A stretch of 64,000 bases of DNA from assembly GCA_910579575.1 (NCBI GenBank), contig CAJTUM010000004.1, forward strand, positions 1 through 64,000. The letters run 5' to 3'. A program made the position numbers and the translations under genes. Shown in pieces: positions 51,710-59,887 of this stretch (the first letter of the stretch is position 1; each line of letters starts with the position of its first letter). The stretch is from an uncultured Eubacteriales bacterium. GTDB taxonomy: Bacteria > Bacillota > Clostridia > Oscillospirales > Butyricicoccaceae. Below the pieces are notes generated by a model, which was not told the DNA's origin, searched no databases, and was given only the letters and a program-made list of their open reading frames with translations.

Positions 51710-52402
51710 TCACTCCGCATCCTCCTCCGCCGCCTGCCGAGCATAGGATTCCGCCAAAGAAATAAATTCTTCCATTCTCCCCTGCGCCCGAATGATTTCC
51801 GGGCAGTCCTTGCCGCTGAAGTCAAAGTGCTGCCGCACCCGGCTGGCGGGAATCTTGTATTCGTTCATCAACCAGCCGGCGAGGCGGGCGGCGTTGTCAA
51901 AGGTTTTTTCAAAATCTCCGTCCTGATTGACGCAAAGCTCTATGCCAATGCCATGCAGATTGCCCTCTCCCTCGGCGCCGTCGCCGGCATGATAGGCCTT
52001 TTCATCGTCCGGAATGCTGTGCCAAATCTCTTGGTCGTCCACCGTGTAATGCCAACCGGTGGTCCCTTCCCCGCCCCGAGCCTGGAGCTCGCCGTGGGCC
52101 TGAGCGTCGGCGCCAGCCGCTGGATTGCCCGTTTCATGGATGACAATGTATTGGATCGTTCGTTTGGTTCCGGGCCTGTTTTGCCCTCCCTCTGGCGCCA
52201 GTTTGGTATGCACTGTCACGCCCAAAACCTGCTCTGGGTACATTCCCTCCACAGGCCCTCGGTTCAGCGCCTTCAACAGCCCCAAAGCCAAAAGCGCCGC
52301 GGCGCACAACCCCGCCAGCCGAATCAACGTCTGGCGCTGACGGCGCTTTTTTCTCCTTCTGATCTGGCGTTGGGCCAGCTCCTGCGTCCGTTCCTCTTCC
52401 AC
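51710..52402 (-). CDS. Membrane-anchored N-acetylmuramoyl-L-alanine amidase (Amidase_2)
   Basis: About 230 residues. A basic cytoplasmic stretch (QIRRRKKRRQRQ) precedes one membrane helix (about 28-45). The amidase_2 domain outside has zinc ligands in YIVIHETGN and RQHFDFSGKDCP and the substrate-cleft GWHYTVDDQEIWHSIPDDEKAYH. It cleaves the amide between muramic acid and the stem peptide. The GTG at 52402 is preferred, with AGAGAGGG upstream; a frame about 35 codons longer lacks a site. A stem-loop precedes it. Confidence 0.88.
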   Translation of the reverse strand: MEEERTQELAQRQIRRRKKRRQRQTLIRLAGLCAAALLALGLLKALNRGPVEGMYPEQVLGVTVHTKLAPEGGQNRPGTKRTIQYIVIHETGNPAAGADAQAHGELQARGGEGTTGWHYTVDDQEIWHSIPDDEKAYHAGDGAEGEGNLHGIGIELCVNQDGDFEKTFDNAARLAGWLMNEYKIPASRVRQHFDFSGKDCPEIIRAQGRMEEFISLAESYARQAAEEDAE

Positions 52403-52438
52403 CGCAAATCCCTCTCTTTCCGTTTTCGGGCCAAACCA

Positions 52439-52474
52439 AGGCCCGCCTGTGTATATCATACGCCAGGCGGGCCT
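52439..52474 (-). terminator. Stem-loop between the two amidase genes
   Basis: Palindrome AGGCCCGCCTG / CAGGCGGGCCT with a 14-base loop, followed on the minus strand by TTGGTTTGG. It lies between the amidase_3 gene and the amidase_2 start, so it may terminate or attenuate. Confidence 0.55.
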
Positions 52475-52524
52475 CAAAATCTTAAAGATTTCCTTAATCT
52501 TCGTCAAATTATTCTGTCAAACGT

Positions 52525-53877
52525 CTATTTCCGCACAGGGCCGCCCAAAAAGGCGTCTACCGCTCGGAAAATGGCTTCGGCCTCCTGCCACAGCTCTTCC
52601 TTGGTGTCGATTTTGGCGATGTCCTCTGGGTGATCGATAAAGGCGAATTCTGAAATCACCGCTGGAACCTCCACAGAGGCGGCGGCCCGCAGCAAGCCGT
52701 AATAATCTCCGGTTTTGGCGCTGTTATACCGGAAAACGATGGGGCGAACCGTCTGGCCCATTTTTTCATATTCCTGGTTGATGAGCTGGGCCAATCGCTT
52801 TGTAGGGCCGTCCTCCTTGTCCGCCACTTGAGCCAGCACCTCGGCGCCATAGGCGGTATGAGCCTCGGTGGCGTTGTGGTGGACGCTGACCACCAGGTCG
52901 GGCTGTTCCTGGCGAATCATTTCCATTCTATCGCTGAGGGATAGGGTTTCCCCTTCGCCTCGCGTAAAAATCACCTGATATCCGGCCTGCGTCAGCAGTT
53001 GGCCCAGGCGGCTGGCGGCGATATAATTGATTTCGCTTTCCACAATCCCCGCCTCTTCGTTCATGCTGCCCGTCTCTTTGCCGCCGTGCCCCGGGTCCAC
53101 CATCACCACAATGGGGCCTGTCTTGGGAGGCCGCTGAGGCTGGGAGGATTGATTGGGGTTGTTGGGATTATCGGGGTCCTGAGGGTCTGTGGATCCCCCT
53201 GGGATTGGGATAATGCTGAAATCCGGCCCGGCGACGCCCCAGGATTCCCCTGAATCTCCGGCGTTGTCATCGTCGTCGTCCCGGTTTTCTTCGCCGTCCT
53301 GGCCCGGTTGAATGAGTTGATCCGAATCGTCCGGCCGCTCTGGTTCTTCTGGCTCCTCCGGCTCCAGGGGTTGACACTCGATCAGCACCCGCCGCCCAAC
53401 TTCGTCATACTGTACGTCAAAATTCAGCGCCTGACCCAAGTCCTGCAACTTATAATAAGTATAGCCGTCGATATTATATGCGCTCAAAGAGGCGGGAGCG
53501 CCGTCGATATAAAGGGCCGCTTTGCTGGGGGCCGCCTGCTTGACGGTATCCGTATTCTGAGGCGGATTTAACTCGGTGCCCAGGGAGGAATAACTCTGAC
53601 CTGTGCTGACATAAATGGATCGGCTTTCCTCGTTGTATTGCAAATCAAAGGATTTTTCGCTGCCCTGAAGCGATTGGGCCACGTCCCGCAGCTTAAAATA
53701 GTTATAATCGTTGATATTGTACGCCTCCACTGCGATGGCCTGATCCTGAGCCAACACGGGCATATTGTTAAACTGCGCTTTCTGGCCGTCGGCGGCCGCC
53801 GTGCATCCCAGTCCTGTAAACAGCAGCGCCGCCATCCACAGTCCCCGCATCTTCTTCCTTGTTTTTGTCTTCGCCAT
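52525..53877 (-). CDS. Exported N-acetylmuramoyl-L-alanine amidase (Amidase_3) with stalk-like repeats
   Basis: A 450-residue protein. Signal peptide (about 1-30). Two copper-amine-oxidase-N-like repeats follow (about 35-95 and 115-167), each with the YNINDYNYFKLRDVAQ / YNIDGYTYYKLQDLGQ strand-helix unit. A Pro/Asp/Glu linker (about 170-245) leads to the amidase_3 domain (about 255-445) with zinc ligands in VDPGHGG, the Glu of IVESEIN, and VSVHHNATEA; the catalytic Glu is in VISEFAFIDH. It hydrolyses peptidoglycan on the surface. GGGAGG lies before the ATG. Confidence 0.93.
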   Translation of the reverse strand: MAKTKTRKKMRGLWMAALLFTGLGCTAAADGQKAQFNNMPVLAQDQAIAVEAYNINDYNYFKLRDVAQSLQGSEKSFDLQYNEESRSIYVSTGQSYSSLGTELNPPQNTDTVKQAAPSKAALYIDGAPASLSAYNIDGYTYYKLQDLGQALNFDVQYDEVGRRVLIECQPLEPEEPEEPERPDDSDQLIQPGQDGEENRDDDDDNAGDSGESWGVAGPDFSIIPIPGGSTDPQDPDNPNNPNQSSQPQRPPKTGPIVVMVDPGHGGKETGSMNEEAGIVESEINYIAASRLGQLLTQAGYQVIFTRGEGETLSLSDRMEMIRQEQPDLVVSVHHNATEAHTAYGAEVLAQVADKEDGPTKRLAQLINQEYEKMGQTVRPIVFRYNSAKTGDYYGLLRAAASVEVPAVISEFAFIDHPEDIAKIDTKEELWQEAEAIFRAVDAFLGGPVRK

Positions 53878-54179
53878 GGTATCCTCCCAAGATATTTCCG
53901 GCGGCTAACCTCCGCCGGCCCCAAACCATTTCCCCTGCAAAACCAAATCGTTTGCAGAGCTCCTCTCGTTGATTGAATGTTTGGGAACTCCATTTTTGAC
54001 CCGTCCCAAACTGTAAAAAACGCCAGCCCTATCCTTCGGCTGTCGGCTTACTTCGCTATTGTATCATTTTTTATTGCGGTTCGTCTACCGGAAGAGCCAT
54101 TATTTTTTTCTGAAAAAATCCTTTTTGGACGCTATCCGAAATATTTGTTCAAAATTCATCATTTTTTCCTCAAAATTTT

Positions 54180-54416
54180 AGTCAAATTGCTGAACAATTT
54201 ATTGTGGTAATATCGCGAAAAAAGGTTTAAAATATATGTGTCGGGAATCTCTGGTTTCCCATCTTTTGATTTTGCTTATCTCCCAGGCCGCAGGGCGATC
54301 TCCCTCCCAAAACCGTTCTGCTATGGCCATTCATCTTTTCTCCCTGCCTGCCTTCTCCCATGGCAGGCGCCTTATGAAAAGCCCGAAGCCTCTCCCAGGC
54401 TTCGGGCTTTTTTCTT
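54180..54416 (+). ncRNA. Candidate small RNA in the 54-kb intergenic region
   Basis: About 630 bases between the amidase_3 and lipoprotein genes hold no ORF. An AT-rich block (54187-54235, with TTGTGG and TAAAAT-like elements at imperfect spacing) is followed by about 180 bases with a CCTGCC/GGCAGG hairpin and a strong intrinsic terminator at 54377-54413. This promoter-structure-terminator layout suggests a small RNA, for example of 6S size. No known family could be confirmed by eye. Confidence 0.35.
54377..54413 (+). terminator. Strong intrinsic terminator without an upstream gene
   Basis: Stem AAAAGCCCGAAGCC / GGCTTCGGGCTTTT with a 7-base loop and T6. No plus-strand coding gene precedes it. 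Confidence 0.85.
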
Positions 54417-54472
54417 TCGCTTTCCTCCGGTTCTATTTCTGCTTTTTCCAAAAGAAGCTCGCCCCATGATGC

Positions 54473-54505
54473 AAAAAAAGAGTTGGCCGCAACCAACTCT
54501 TTTTG
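54473..54505. terminator. Terminator after the 54.5-kb lipoprotein gene
   Basis: Stem AAAGAGTTGG / CCAACTCTTT with a 6-base loop, T-rich on both strands; the lipoprotein stop is 8 bases away. Confidence 0.85.
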
Positions 54506-54512
54506 ATTTCTG

Positions 54513-55121
54513 TCACGAAGTAAGAATCGTCTCCCAATCCTCAAACCGGCAATCGATCAAAGCTAGCAGATTTTCCGAGGCTTGAGGGTCTGTCCGATAC
54601 CAGGCGGTCCAGCTTTGGCCCGGTTGGGTTTGAGAAAGGCGGGCCGTGACGGCGACCCGAGCCAATTTCGGATGGCAAGGGGCCACGCAGACAAAATACC
54701 GAGGCGTGTCGATTTCCAGCAGGCAGTATTCCCCTTCCATGGCCCGGGCCAAGTCGCCGCCCGCCCATTGGCTGTAATCCGCGGTTTCAAAGGCCAGGCT
54801 GTCCAGAAAAGCCTGCGCGGCGGCAATCTCCTCTTCCTCCGCCTGGTCGATCGTCCAAACCATCGCCTCCCGGGCGCCGCTCTCCGGGCGGGCCAAAGGA
54901 GTCAGCTGGGCCGTCTGATAAGGCAGCCGCACAGCCGCCAGGCCGTTTTCCGTCCCGGCCCGCTCCCCCGCCGCCTGCTCTTCCGTCAGGTTCCGGGGCC
55001 GGACGCCGTCGTTGGCCTGCTCCGGCTGCCGCCCGCAGGCCGCCAAAAGAACTAGGCACAGCGCGATGAAACTGGCTAAAGCAACGGATTTCCTAATAAT
55101 ACATTCTCCTTTTCCATACAA
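54513..55121 (-). CDS. Putative lipoprotein of unknown function
   Basis: About 202 residues. A lipoprotein signal is clear: hydrophobic stretch ASFIALCLVLLAAC with the lipobox LAAC and the modified Cys near residue 29. The mature part has a Glu-rich linker and a folded C-terminal half, including YCLLEIDTPRYFVCVAP and SWTAWYRTDPQASENLLALI, with no known motif. The start is uncertain: TTG at 55121 has no ribosome site, whereas AAAAGGAG lies 5 bases before an in-frame ATT pair at about 55095. Confidence 0.7.
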   Translation of the reverse strand: MYGKGECIIRKSVALASFIALCLVLLAACGRQPEQANDGVRPRNLTEEQAAGERAGTENGLAAVRLPYQTAQLTPLARPESGAREAMVWTIDQAEEEEIAAAQAFLDSLAFETADYSQWAGGDLARAMEGEYCLLEIDTPRYFVCVAPCHPKLARVAVTARLSQTQPGQSWTAWYRTDPQASENLLALIDCRFEDWETILTS

Positions 55122-55228
55122 GCCCTATATTTACAGATTTTTCGTTTTCAACATCACCTCTTTTTCCTTATGTTACACTATATTCACTTTTTTGTCAAGA
55201 CTTTCTTGAAAAAAATTTGGAAATAAAC

Positions 55229-55256
55229 AAAACCGGTCTGAACAGACCGGTTTTTT
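55229..55256. terminator. Terminator after ftsK
   Basis: AAAACCGGTCT / AGACCGGTTTT with a 4-base loop and T-runs on both strands, between ftsK and the lipoprotein gene. Confidence 0.85.
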
Positions 55257-55318
55257 ATCCATCGCCCAATCTGGCAAGTAGCACTGCCGCCCTTTGAAAG
55301 AAGCAGAAAAATATCCCG

Positions 55319-58282
55319 TCAATCCTGCCGCCGCAGCATCATTTCCCGCCATTCGTCTCGGGTAATCAGCACCTGGCGGGGCTTGGAGCCCTCGAAGGGG
55401 CCCACAATGCCTCGGGCCTCCATTTCGTCCACCAGTCGGGAAGCCCGGGAATAGCCCAGCTTGAGCCGGCGTTGGAGCATGGAGGTGGAAGCCTGTCCCA
55501 TCTCCACCACCACTTCGATGGCCCGGGGCAGCATCTCGTCCTCTGCTTCCTCGCCGCCGCCCAAATCGGCGCCGTTATCCGCGCCCTCGGCCTGGCGCTC
55601 GATCTGATCCATCACCTCCTGCGAATAATCCGCCTTGCTGGTCTTTTTGACGAATTCCACCACAGACTCGATTTCCGCCGTGGTAATAAAGCAGCCTTGA
55701 ACCCGCAAAGGCTTGGGGGCTCCCAAGGGAGCATAGAGCATATCGCCCCGTCCCAGCAGCTTTTCCGCGCCTGGCGTATCCAGAATAATCCGAGATTCGA
55801 TTTGGGAAGCCACGGCAAAGCTGATGCGGGAGGGAATATTGGCCTTCATAATGCCGGTAATAACATCTGCCGAAGGGCGCTGGGTAGCGATGACCAGATG
55901 CATTCCAGCGGCTCGCGCCTTTTGAGCCACCCGGACGATAGACTGCTCTACGTCGTTGGCCGCCACAAACATCAGGTCGGCCAGCTCGTCGATGACAATG
56001 ACGATCTGCGGCAGTTTTTCGCCTCCCTGGTCTTCCATCAGGTTGTTATAAGATTCCAAATCTCGGACGTTGACTTCGGACAGCAGCTTGTATCGCCGCT
56101 CCATCTCAGAAACGGCCCAATTCAAAGCGCCCGCCGCCTTTCGGGGGTCTGTCACCACCGGAATCAGCAGATGAGGAATTCCGTTGTAGCCGCCCAACTC
56201 CACCATCTTGGGGTCCACCATAATCAGCCGCACCTCTTCTGGAGTGGCTTTGTAAATCAAGCTGACCAATAGAGAATTGATGCAAACCGATTTGCCAGAA
56301 CCCGTAGTGCCGGCGATCAGCATATGGGGCATTTTTTTAATATCGCCGATCACATTGTGGCCGGTGATATCCTTGCCCACGCAAAAGCTGATTTTGGATT
56401 TGCTGTCCCCAAATTCCGGGGAATCAATCAGATCCCGAATGGGCACTGTTTCGGAAACCTTGTTGGGCGCTTCGATGCCTACGGCCAATTTATCTGGTAT
56501 CATGGTAATACGGACGCTGGCGGCGCCCAAGGACAAGGCAATATCATCGGATAAATTGTTGACCCGGGAAAATTTAGTGCCTCGTTTTAATTGCAGCTCA
56601 TATCGGGTGACGTTGGGGCCCCGGGTGATATCTACCAAAGTGGCTTCCACGCCAAAGCTCTTCAGCGTATCCACCAGTCGGGCGGAATTTTCAGCCAGTT
56701 CCTGGCTATAATCCGTCGGCGTGGCGGCGCTTTTGCTCAACAAGCTGACCGGAGGATACAGATATACGTCTTTCGGCGCCCTGTCCAAAGCCTCTTCCAG
56801 CGCTTGTTTGCTTTGGCTGGCGATTTCCAAGTCTGGCGCGTCCCACTCCGGCCCTTCTTGCCCCAAAGATTCCCGAGGCGATTGGGCGGCGGCCAAGGCT
56901 GCGGCCGCTGCAATTTCCGGCTGGAGTTCTTCCGGCTCCTGAGCCTTTGGCGGGGCTTCCGGCGGCTGCCGCCGAAGCAAAGCGGGGGAAACGACCGAAG
57001 CCGGCGAAGCTGCTATAGAGGCTGGCTGTTCCGGCGCAAACGGCGCCTCTTGATCCTCGTCCCAAGGCAAGCGCGAAAGGGAAATAGGCTCTTTTTCCGG
57101 CTGCGGAATCGTCTGGCTTTCCTGAAGTTCAGGCCGATTTGGCACAATCTTTTGAGGCGGCGTCAACGGGTCCAACGGCGCCGGAGCCAGGCGCTCTTCC
57201 TCCGGCTGGCGGTCTCTCCCCAGCTCCGCCGCTTTTTGAGCGGCATATTGCTGGGCCCGCAACACTGCTGGCGAAATCACGGGCGCGGCTTTGGGCAGTT
57301 CTGGCAGCACCGGCTCTGGCGATATATCTCGTTTTACCGGCTCAGCCACATTGAGAGAGGGCTTGGGCGGTTGTTTTTCTGCCGGTCTGCCGCCCTCAAT
57401 CACCTGATCCGGCGTGCGAACGTTGGGCGGCGACAACTGAATAGGCTCTCCCTTGGGATATTCCTGCCTTTCCATAGGACCAATCGGAATATCGATATTT
57501 TTTCGTCTCCCGCCGAAAAGACCGCCCAGAATCGGCTGTTTGGCAGGTTGCGTCATTTGAGCGACTCGCCTGGCTCGCTCCTCGTCCAAAGGGGGCTGGC
57601 CGTCCGCCAGCTCTTCTTTGGGCAGACGCTCCGCCTTTTTCTTGGGCCGAATCGGGGTCTCGTCCTCCTCTTCCGGCGGCAAGCCCTTCACCCGGTCAAA
57701 CAGCATAGCAAACGTGGTGTTGCTGGCCGCCATCAAGCAGGACAAACCGCCAAAAAAGAAAAATAAAATCGCGCCGGCGTCGGAAACCAAGCTGGAAAAC
57801 AGTAGCGCCAAACTGCCGGAAAGCAAGCCGCCAGATTCCCGAGCCGCGCCGGTAACGGCCAAATCGGCGATGCCCTTAGCCGTCAGCGAAAATTCCTGAA
57901 CGCAGTTGAATACATGCGCGGCGGCGCCCCACAAAACGGGCAACAACAGCGCGCAAGTCGCTCGAAGGCGCACTTTCCCTTTTCGCTTGAGAAAAAACAG
58001 GCCTGCGGCCCAAAACAGGCAGAACGGCGCCAACACAAAACCGCTGCCAATGGCGCCGGCCACAATTTTTTCAATCCACTCCAGCAAAAAACCTTTGACA
58101 TGGAAAAGACTCAACAAACAAAGCAGCGCCAGCAAAGCGCAAACGCCGGCATAGATTTCCCGCCGGAAGGCGATTTGCTGCCGGTTCAGATTCTTTTTTG
58201 TAGAGGCTCCGGCTGTCCGGCTTCCGCCGCTGCGTCCGCCGGCTTTCCCGGTTTTGTTGTTTGTAGAATTAGCCAATTTCAT
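55319..58282 (-). CDS. FtsK/SpoIIIE-family DNA translocase
   Basis: About 987 residues. Four N-terminal membrane helices (about 40-190) are followed by a 290-residue Pro/Glu-rich linker. The motor has beta-domain LVDTLKSFGVEATLVDITRG, Walker A GTTGSGKSVCINSLLVSL near residue 650 and Walker B IVIVIDELADLMFVA. The C-terminal gamma winged helix, ending near residue 985, reads MLQRRLKLGYSRASRLVDEM. It pumps chromosomal DNA through the septum in division or into the forespore. The start is taken at the ATG reading MKLANS; a longer frame upstream lacks a site. Confidence 0.95.
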   Translation of the reverse strand: MKLANSTNNKTGKAGGRSGGSRTAGASTKKNLNRQQIAFRREIYAGVCALLALLCLLSLFHVKGFLLEWIEKIVAGAIGSGFVLAPFCLFWAAGLFFLKRKGKVRLRATCALLLPVLWGAAAHVFNCVQEFSLTAKGIADLAVTGAARESGGLLSGSLALLFSSLVSDAGAILFFFFGGLSCLMAASNTTFAMLFDRVKGLPPEEEDETPIRPKKKAERLPKEELADGQPPLDEERARRVAQMTQPAKQPILGGLFGGRRKNIDIPIGPMERQEYPKGEPIQLSPPNVRTPDQVIEGGRPAEKQPPKPSLNVAEPVKRDISPEPVLPELPKAAPVISPAVLRAQQYAAQKAAELGRDRQPEEERLAPAPLDPLTPPQKIVPNRPELQESQTIPQPEKEPISLSRLPWDEDQEAPFAPEQPASIAASPASVVSPALLRRQPPEAPPKAQEPEELQPEIAAAAALAAAQSPRESLGQEGPEWDAPDLEIASQSKQALEEALDRAPKDVYLYPPVSLLSKSAATPTDYSQELAENSARLVDTLKSFGVEATLVDITRGPNVTRYELQLKRGTKFSRVNNLSDDIALSLGAASVRITMIPDKLAVGIEAPNKVSETVPIRDLIDSPEFGDSKSKISFCVGKDITGHNVIGDIKKMPHMLIAGTTGSGKSVCINSLLVSLIYKATPEEVRLIMVDPKMVELGGYNGIPHLLIPVVTDPRKAAGALNWAVSEMERRYKLLSEVNVRDLESYNNLMEDQGGEKLPQIVIVIDELADLMFVAANDVEQSIVRVAQKARAAGMHLVIATQRPSADVITGIMKANIPSRISFAVASQIESRIILDTPGAEKLLGRGDMLYAPLGAPKPLRVQGCFITTAEIESVVEFVKKTSKADYSQEVMDQIERQAEGADNGADLGGGEEAEDEMLPRAIEVVVEMGQASTSMLQRRLKLGYSRASRLVDEMEARGIVGPFEGSKPRQVLITRDEWREMMLRRQD

Positions 58283-58359
58283 CACCCGTCGTTTCCGTTG
58301 TTCTATTCCGCTTTGATAGTTTTTATTATAGCACATCTGTTTCAAAAATTCCACACAAA

Positions 58360-58392
58360 AAAATGACCGTTTGGCACAACGCCAAACGGCCT
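58360..58392 (-). terminator. Terminator between ftsK and the toxin array
   Basis: Palindrome CCGTTTGGC / GCCAAACGG with a 5-base loop, followed on the minus strand by T7. It would stop minus-strand transcripts coming from the array before they enter ftsK. The ftsK -10 (TATAAT, 58325-58330) lies just beyond. Confidence 0.7.
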
Positions 58393-58515
58393 AAATCACA
58401 TTTGATAGAGGCTTTGCGCCCCTTTCTTTCTGCATTTATTCTATCAGTTTTATTCGACAAAGTCAATGGTAAATTCGCCCATTTCCCAACAATCCGACGC
58501 AATCCGCGCTTTGCC

Positions 58516-58544
58516 TTGTCAAATTATGAGCTTTACGGTAGAAT
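58516..58544 (+). promoter_or_regulatory. Toxin promoter, unit 1
   Basis: TTGTCA, 17-base spacer, TAGAAT. Confidence 0.85.
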
Positions 58545-58648
58545 GAGTTCAAGGACGCTGTTGCAAGCGTTGACGGTTGAGTTCCCCCTTGAAACGGGGA
58601 CGAACTTCTTTCATTGTCCCCGATGCTTTTGCAAAGGGGGTGAGGCTG

Positions 58649-58735
58649 ATGTATGTCACATATAGCGACCTGTTCCAATTTGGGTTGCTAATTTGCGCAA
58701 TCATCGGGCTTTGCCTGACATATAGAAAGAAGTAA
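58649..58735 (+). CDS. Holin-like type I toxin peptide, unit 1
   Basis: A 28-residue peptide: MYVTYSDL at the start, a single membrane helix ending CAIIGLCL, and a basic tail TYRKK. This is the layout of the putative holin-like toxin (Hol_Tox) and of TxpA/BsrG-type peptides, which insert in the membrane and depolarise or damage it when over-made. AAGGGGGTG lies 6 bases before the ATG, a strong site, at the end of a leader of about 100 bases that could fold and hide it. The stop TAA is inside a 13-bp hairpin stem (58728-58740 with 58756-58768) shared with the antisense RNA. Confidence 0.8.
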   Translation: MYVTYSDLFQFGLLICAIIGLCLTYRKK

Positions 58736-58818
58736 CCGTCTCCCGGCCAAAGGCTGACGGTTACTTCTAAAGTAATCGCGGGGAGCTCACCCGAGCTTGC
58801 AGCAGCGTCCCCTTTTCT
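58724..58818 (-). ncRNA. Antisense antitoxin RNA, unit 1
   Basis: Predicted to start near 58818 and end in the hairpin over the toxin stop codon, where the minus strand reads GGTTACTTCTTTCT. About 95 bases. It would pair with the toxin mRNA 3' end. Its first bases, GGGGACGCTGCTGCAAGC, copy the toxin leader's GGACGCTGTTGCAAGC and do not complement it. Confidence 0.7.
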
Positions 58819-58824
58819 GCTTTT

Positions 58825-58853
58825 ATTATACCAACGCCGGCTTGGGATGTCAA
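58825..58853 (-). promoter_or_regulatory. Antitoxin promoter, unit 1
   Basis: Minus strand TTGACA, 17-base spacer, TATAAT: a perfect consensus match. Confidence 0.92.
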
Positions 58854-58914
58854 GGGGCCGGAGCAAAGGAAAAGGCGATGGCCGCGGGGGCTGTCGTCCT
58901 TTTTATGCTTTGCC

Positions 58915-58943
58915 TTGTCAAATTATGAGCTTTATGGTAGAAT
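58915..58943 (+). promoter_or_regulatory. Toxin promoter, unit 2
   Basis: TTGTCA, 17-base spacer, TAGAAT. Confidence 0.85.
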
Positions 58944-59047
58944 GAGCTCAAGGACGCTGTTGCAAGCGTTGACGGTTGAGTTCCCCCTTGAACGGGGACG
59001 AACTTCTTTCATTGTCCCCGATGCTTCTGCAAAGGGGGGTGAGGCTG

Positions 59048-59134
59048 ATGTATGTCACATATAGCGACCTGTTCCAATTTGGGTTGCTAATTTGCGCGAT
59101 CATCGGGCTTTGCCTGACATATAGAAAGAAGTAA
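59048..59134 (+). CDS. Holin-like type I toxin peptide, unit 2
   Basis: 28 residues, identical to unit 1 in protein sequence (MYVTYSDLFQF start, TYRKK end). The leader differs from unit 1 by a few bases, including one G more in the ribosome-binding run. Stop codon within the 13-bp hairpin stem 59127-59139 / 59155-59167. The identity with unit 1 points to recent duplication of a 399-bp unit. Confidence 0.8.
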   Translation: MYVTYSDLFQFGLLICAIIGLCLTYRKK

Positions 59135-59217
59135 CCGTCTCCCGGCCAAAGGCTGACGGTTACTTCTAAAGTAATCGCGGGGAGCTCACCCGAGCTTGCA
59201 GCAGCGTCCCCTTTTCT
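59123..59217 (-). ncRNA. Antisense antitoxin RNA, unit 2
   Basis: Same layout and almost the same sequence as unit 1, about 95 bases, ending in the hairpin over the toxin stop. Confidence 0.7.
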
Positions 59218-59223
59218 GCTTTT

Positions 59224-59252
59224 ATTATACCAACGCCGGCTTGGGATGTCAA
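59224..59252 (-). promoter_or_regulatory. Antitoxin promoter, unit 2
   Basis: Minus strand TTGACA, 17-base spacer, TATAAT. Confidence 0.92.
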
Positions 59253-59313
59253 GGGGCCGGAGCAAAGGAAAAGGCGATGGCCGCGGGGGCTGTCGTCCTT
59301 TTTATGCTTTGCC

Positions 59314-59342
59314 TTGTCAAATTATGAGTTTTATGGTAGAAT
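59314..59342 (+). promoter_or_regulatory. Toxin promoter, unit 3
   Basis: TTGTCA, 17-base spacer, TAGAAT. Confidence 0.85.
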
Positions 59343-59445
59343 GAGCTCAAGGACGCTGCTGCAAGCGTTGACGGCTGAGTTCCCCCTTGAACGGGGACGA
59401 ACTTCTTTCTATGTCCCCGATGCTTCTGCAAAGGGGGTGAGGCTG

Positions 59446-59532
59446 ATGTATGTCACATATAGTGATATGATCCAGTTCGGATTGTTGATCTGTGCCATTA
59501 TCGGGCTTTGCCTGAGACATAAAAAGAGATAA
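59446..59532 (+). CDS. Holin-like type I toxin peptide, unit 3
   Basis: 28 residues: MYVTYSDMIQF start, the same CAIIGLCL helix end and a different basic tail, RHKKR. The hairpin here has changed in step with the coding end: its 14-bp stem is AAAAAGAGATAACC / GGTTATCTCTTTTT, so both arms mutated together (compensatory), followed by T5. This argues that the stem is under selection. Confidence 0.8.
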   Translation: MYVTYSDMIQFGLLICAIIGLCLRHKKR

Positions 59533-59620
59533 CCGTCTCCCCCCAAGAGCGCTGGTTATCTCTTTTTGAGAATAACTATTGGGGAACTCAACCTAAAACC
59601 TTGCAGCAGCGTCCCCTTGT
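59517..59620 (-). ncRNA. Antisense antitoxin RNA, unit 3
   Basis: About 104 bases from the -10 at 59627 to the shared hairpin with T5 on the minus strand. Sequence between promoter and hairpin has diverged from units 1-2. Confidence 0.65.
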
Positions 59621-59626
59621 AGTTTT

Positions 59627-59654
59627 ATTATACCATATCCGGCCGAGTTGTCAA
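59627..59654 (-). promoter_or_regulatory. Antitoxin promoter, unit 3
   Basis: Minus strand TTGACA, 16-base spacer, TATAAT. Confidence 0.88.
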
Positions 59655-59667
59655 GGGCAGCTTTGCC

Positions 59668-59696
59668 TTGTCAAATTATGAGCTTTATGGTAGAAT
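59668..59696 (+). promoter_or_regulatory. Toxin promoter, unit 4
   Basis: TTGTCA, 17-base spacer, TAGAAT. Confidence 0.85.
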
Positions 59697-59800
59697 AAGC
59701 CCAAGGACGCTGCTGCAAGCGTTGACGGTTGAGTTCCCCCTTGAAACGGGGACGAACTTCTTTCATTGTCCCCGATGCTTTCGCAAAGGGGGTGAGGCTG

Positions 59801-59887
59801 ATGTATGTGACTTACAGCGATTTAATCCAGTTTGGATTATTGGTCTGTGCCATTATCGGGCTTTGCCTGAGACATAAAAAGAAGTAA
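59801..59887 (+). CDS. Holin-like type I toxin peptide, unit 4
   Basis: 28 residues: MYVTYSDLIQF start, LLVCAIIGLCL helix end, tail RHKKK. Many codons differ from unit 3 at silent positions (GTG ACT TAC for GTC ACA TAT), so the peptide is conserved while the DNA drifts. The stop lies within a 15-bp hairpin stem, 59876-59890 with 59907-59921, ending in T5. Confidence 0.82.
   Translation: MYVTYSDLIQFGLLVCAIIGLCLRHKKK

Noticed and set aside
58363..58665. 100-codon plus-strand frame over the toxin leader
   Set aside because: It crosses the ftsK-side terminator and toxin promoter and has no site; similar frames in the other units come from repeat sequence.
58549..59265. Two nearly identical 105-codon minus-strand frames in units 1 and 2
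   Set aside because: They are open only because the repeat is duplicated. They run across promoters and the hairpin; the consensus minus-strand promoter lies inside them.
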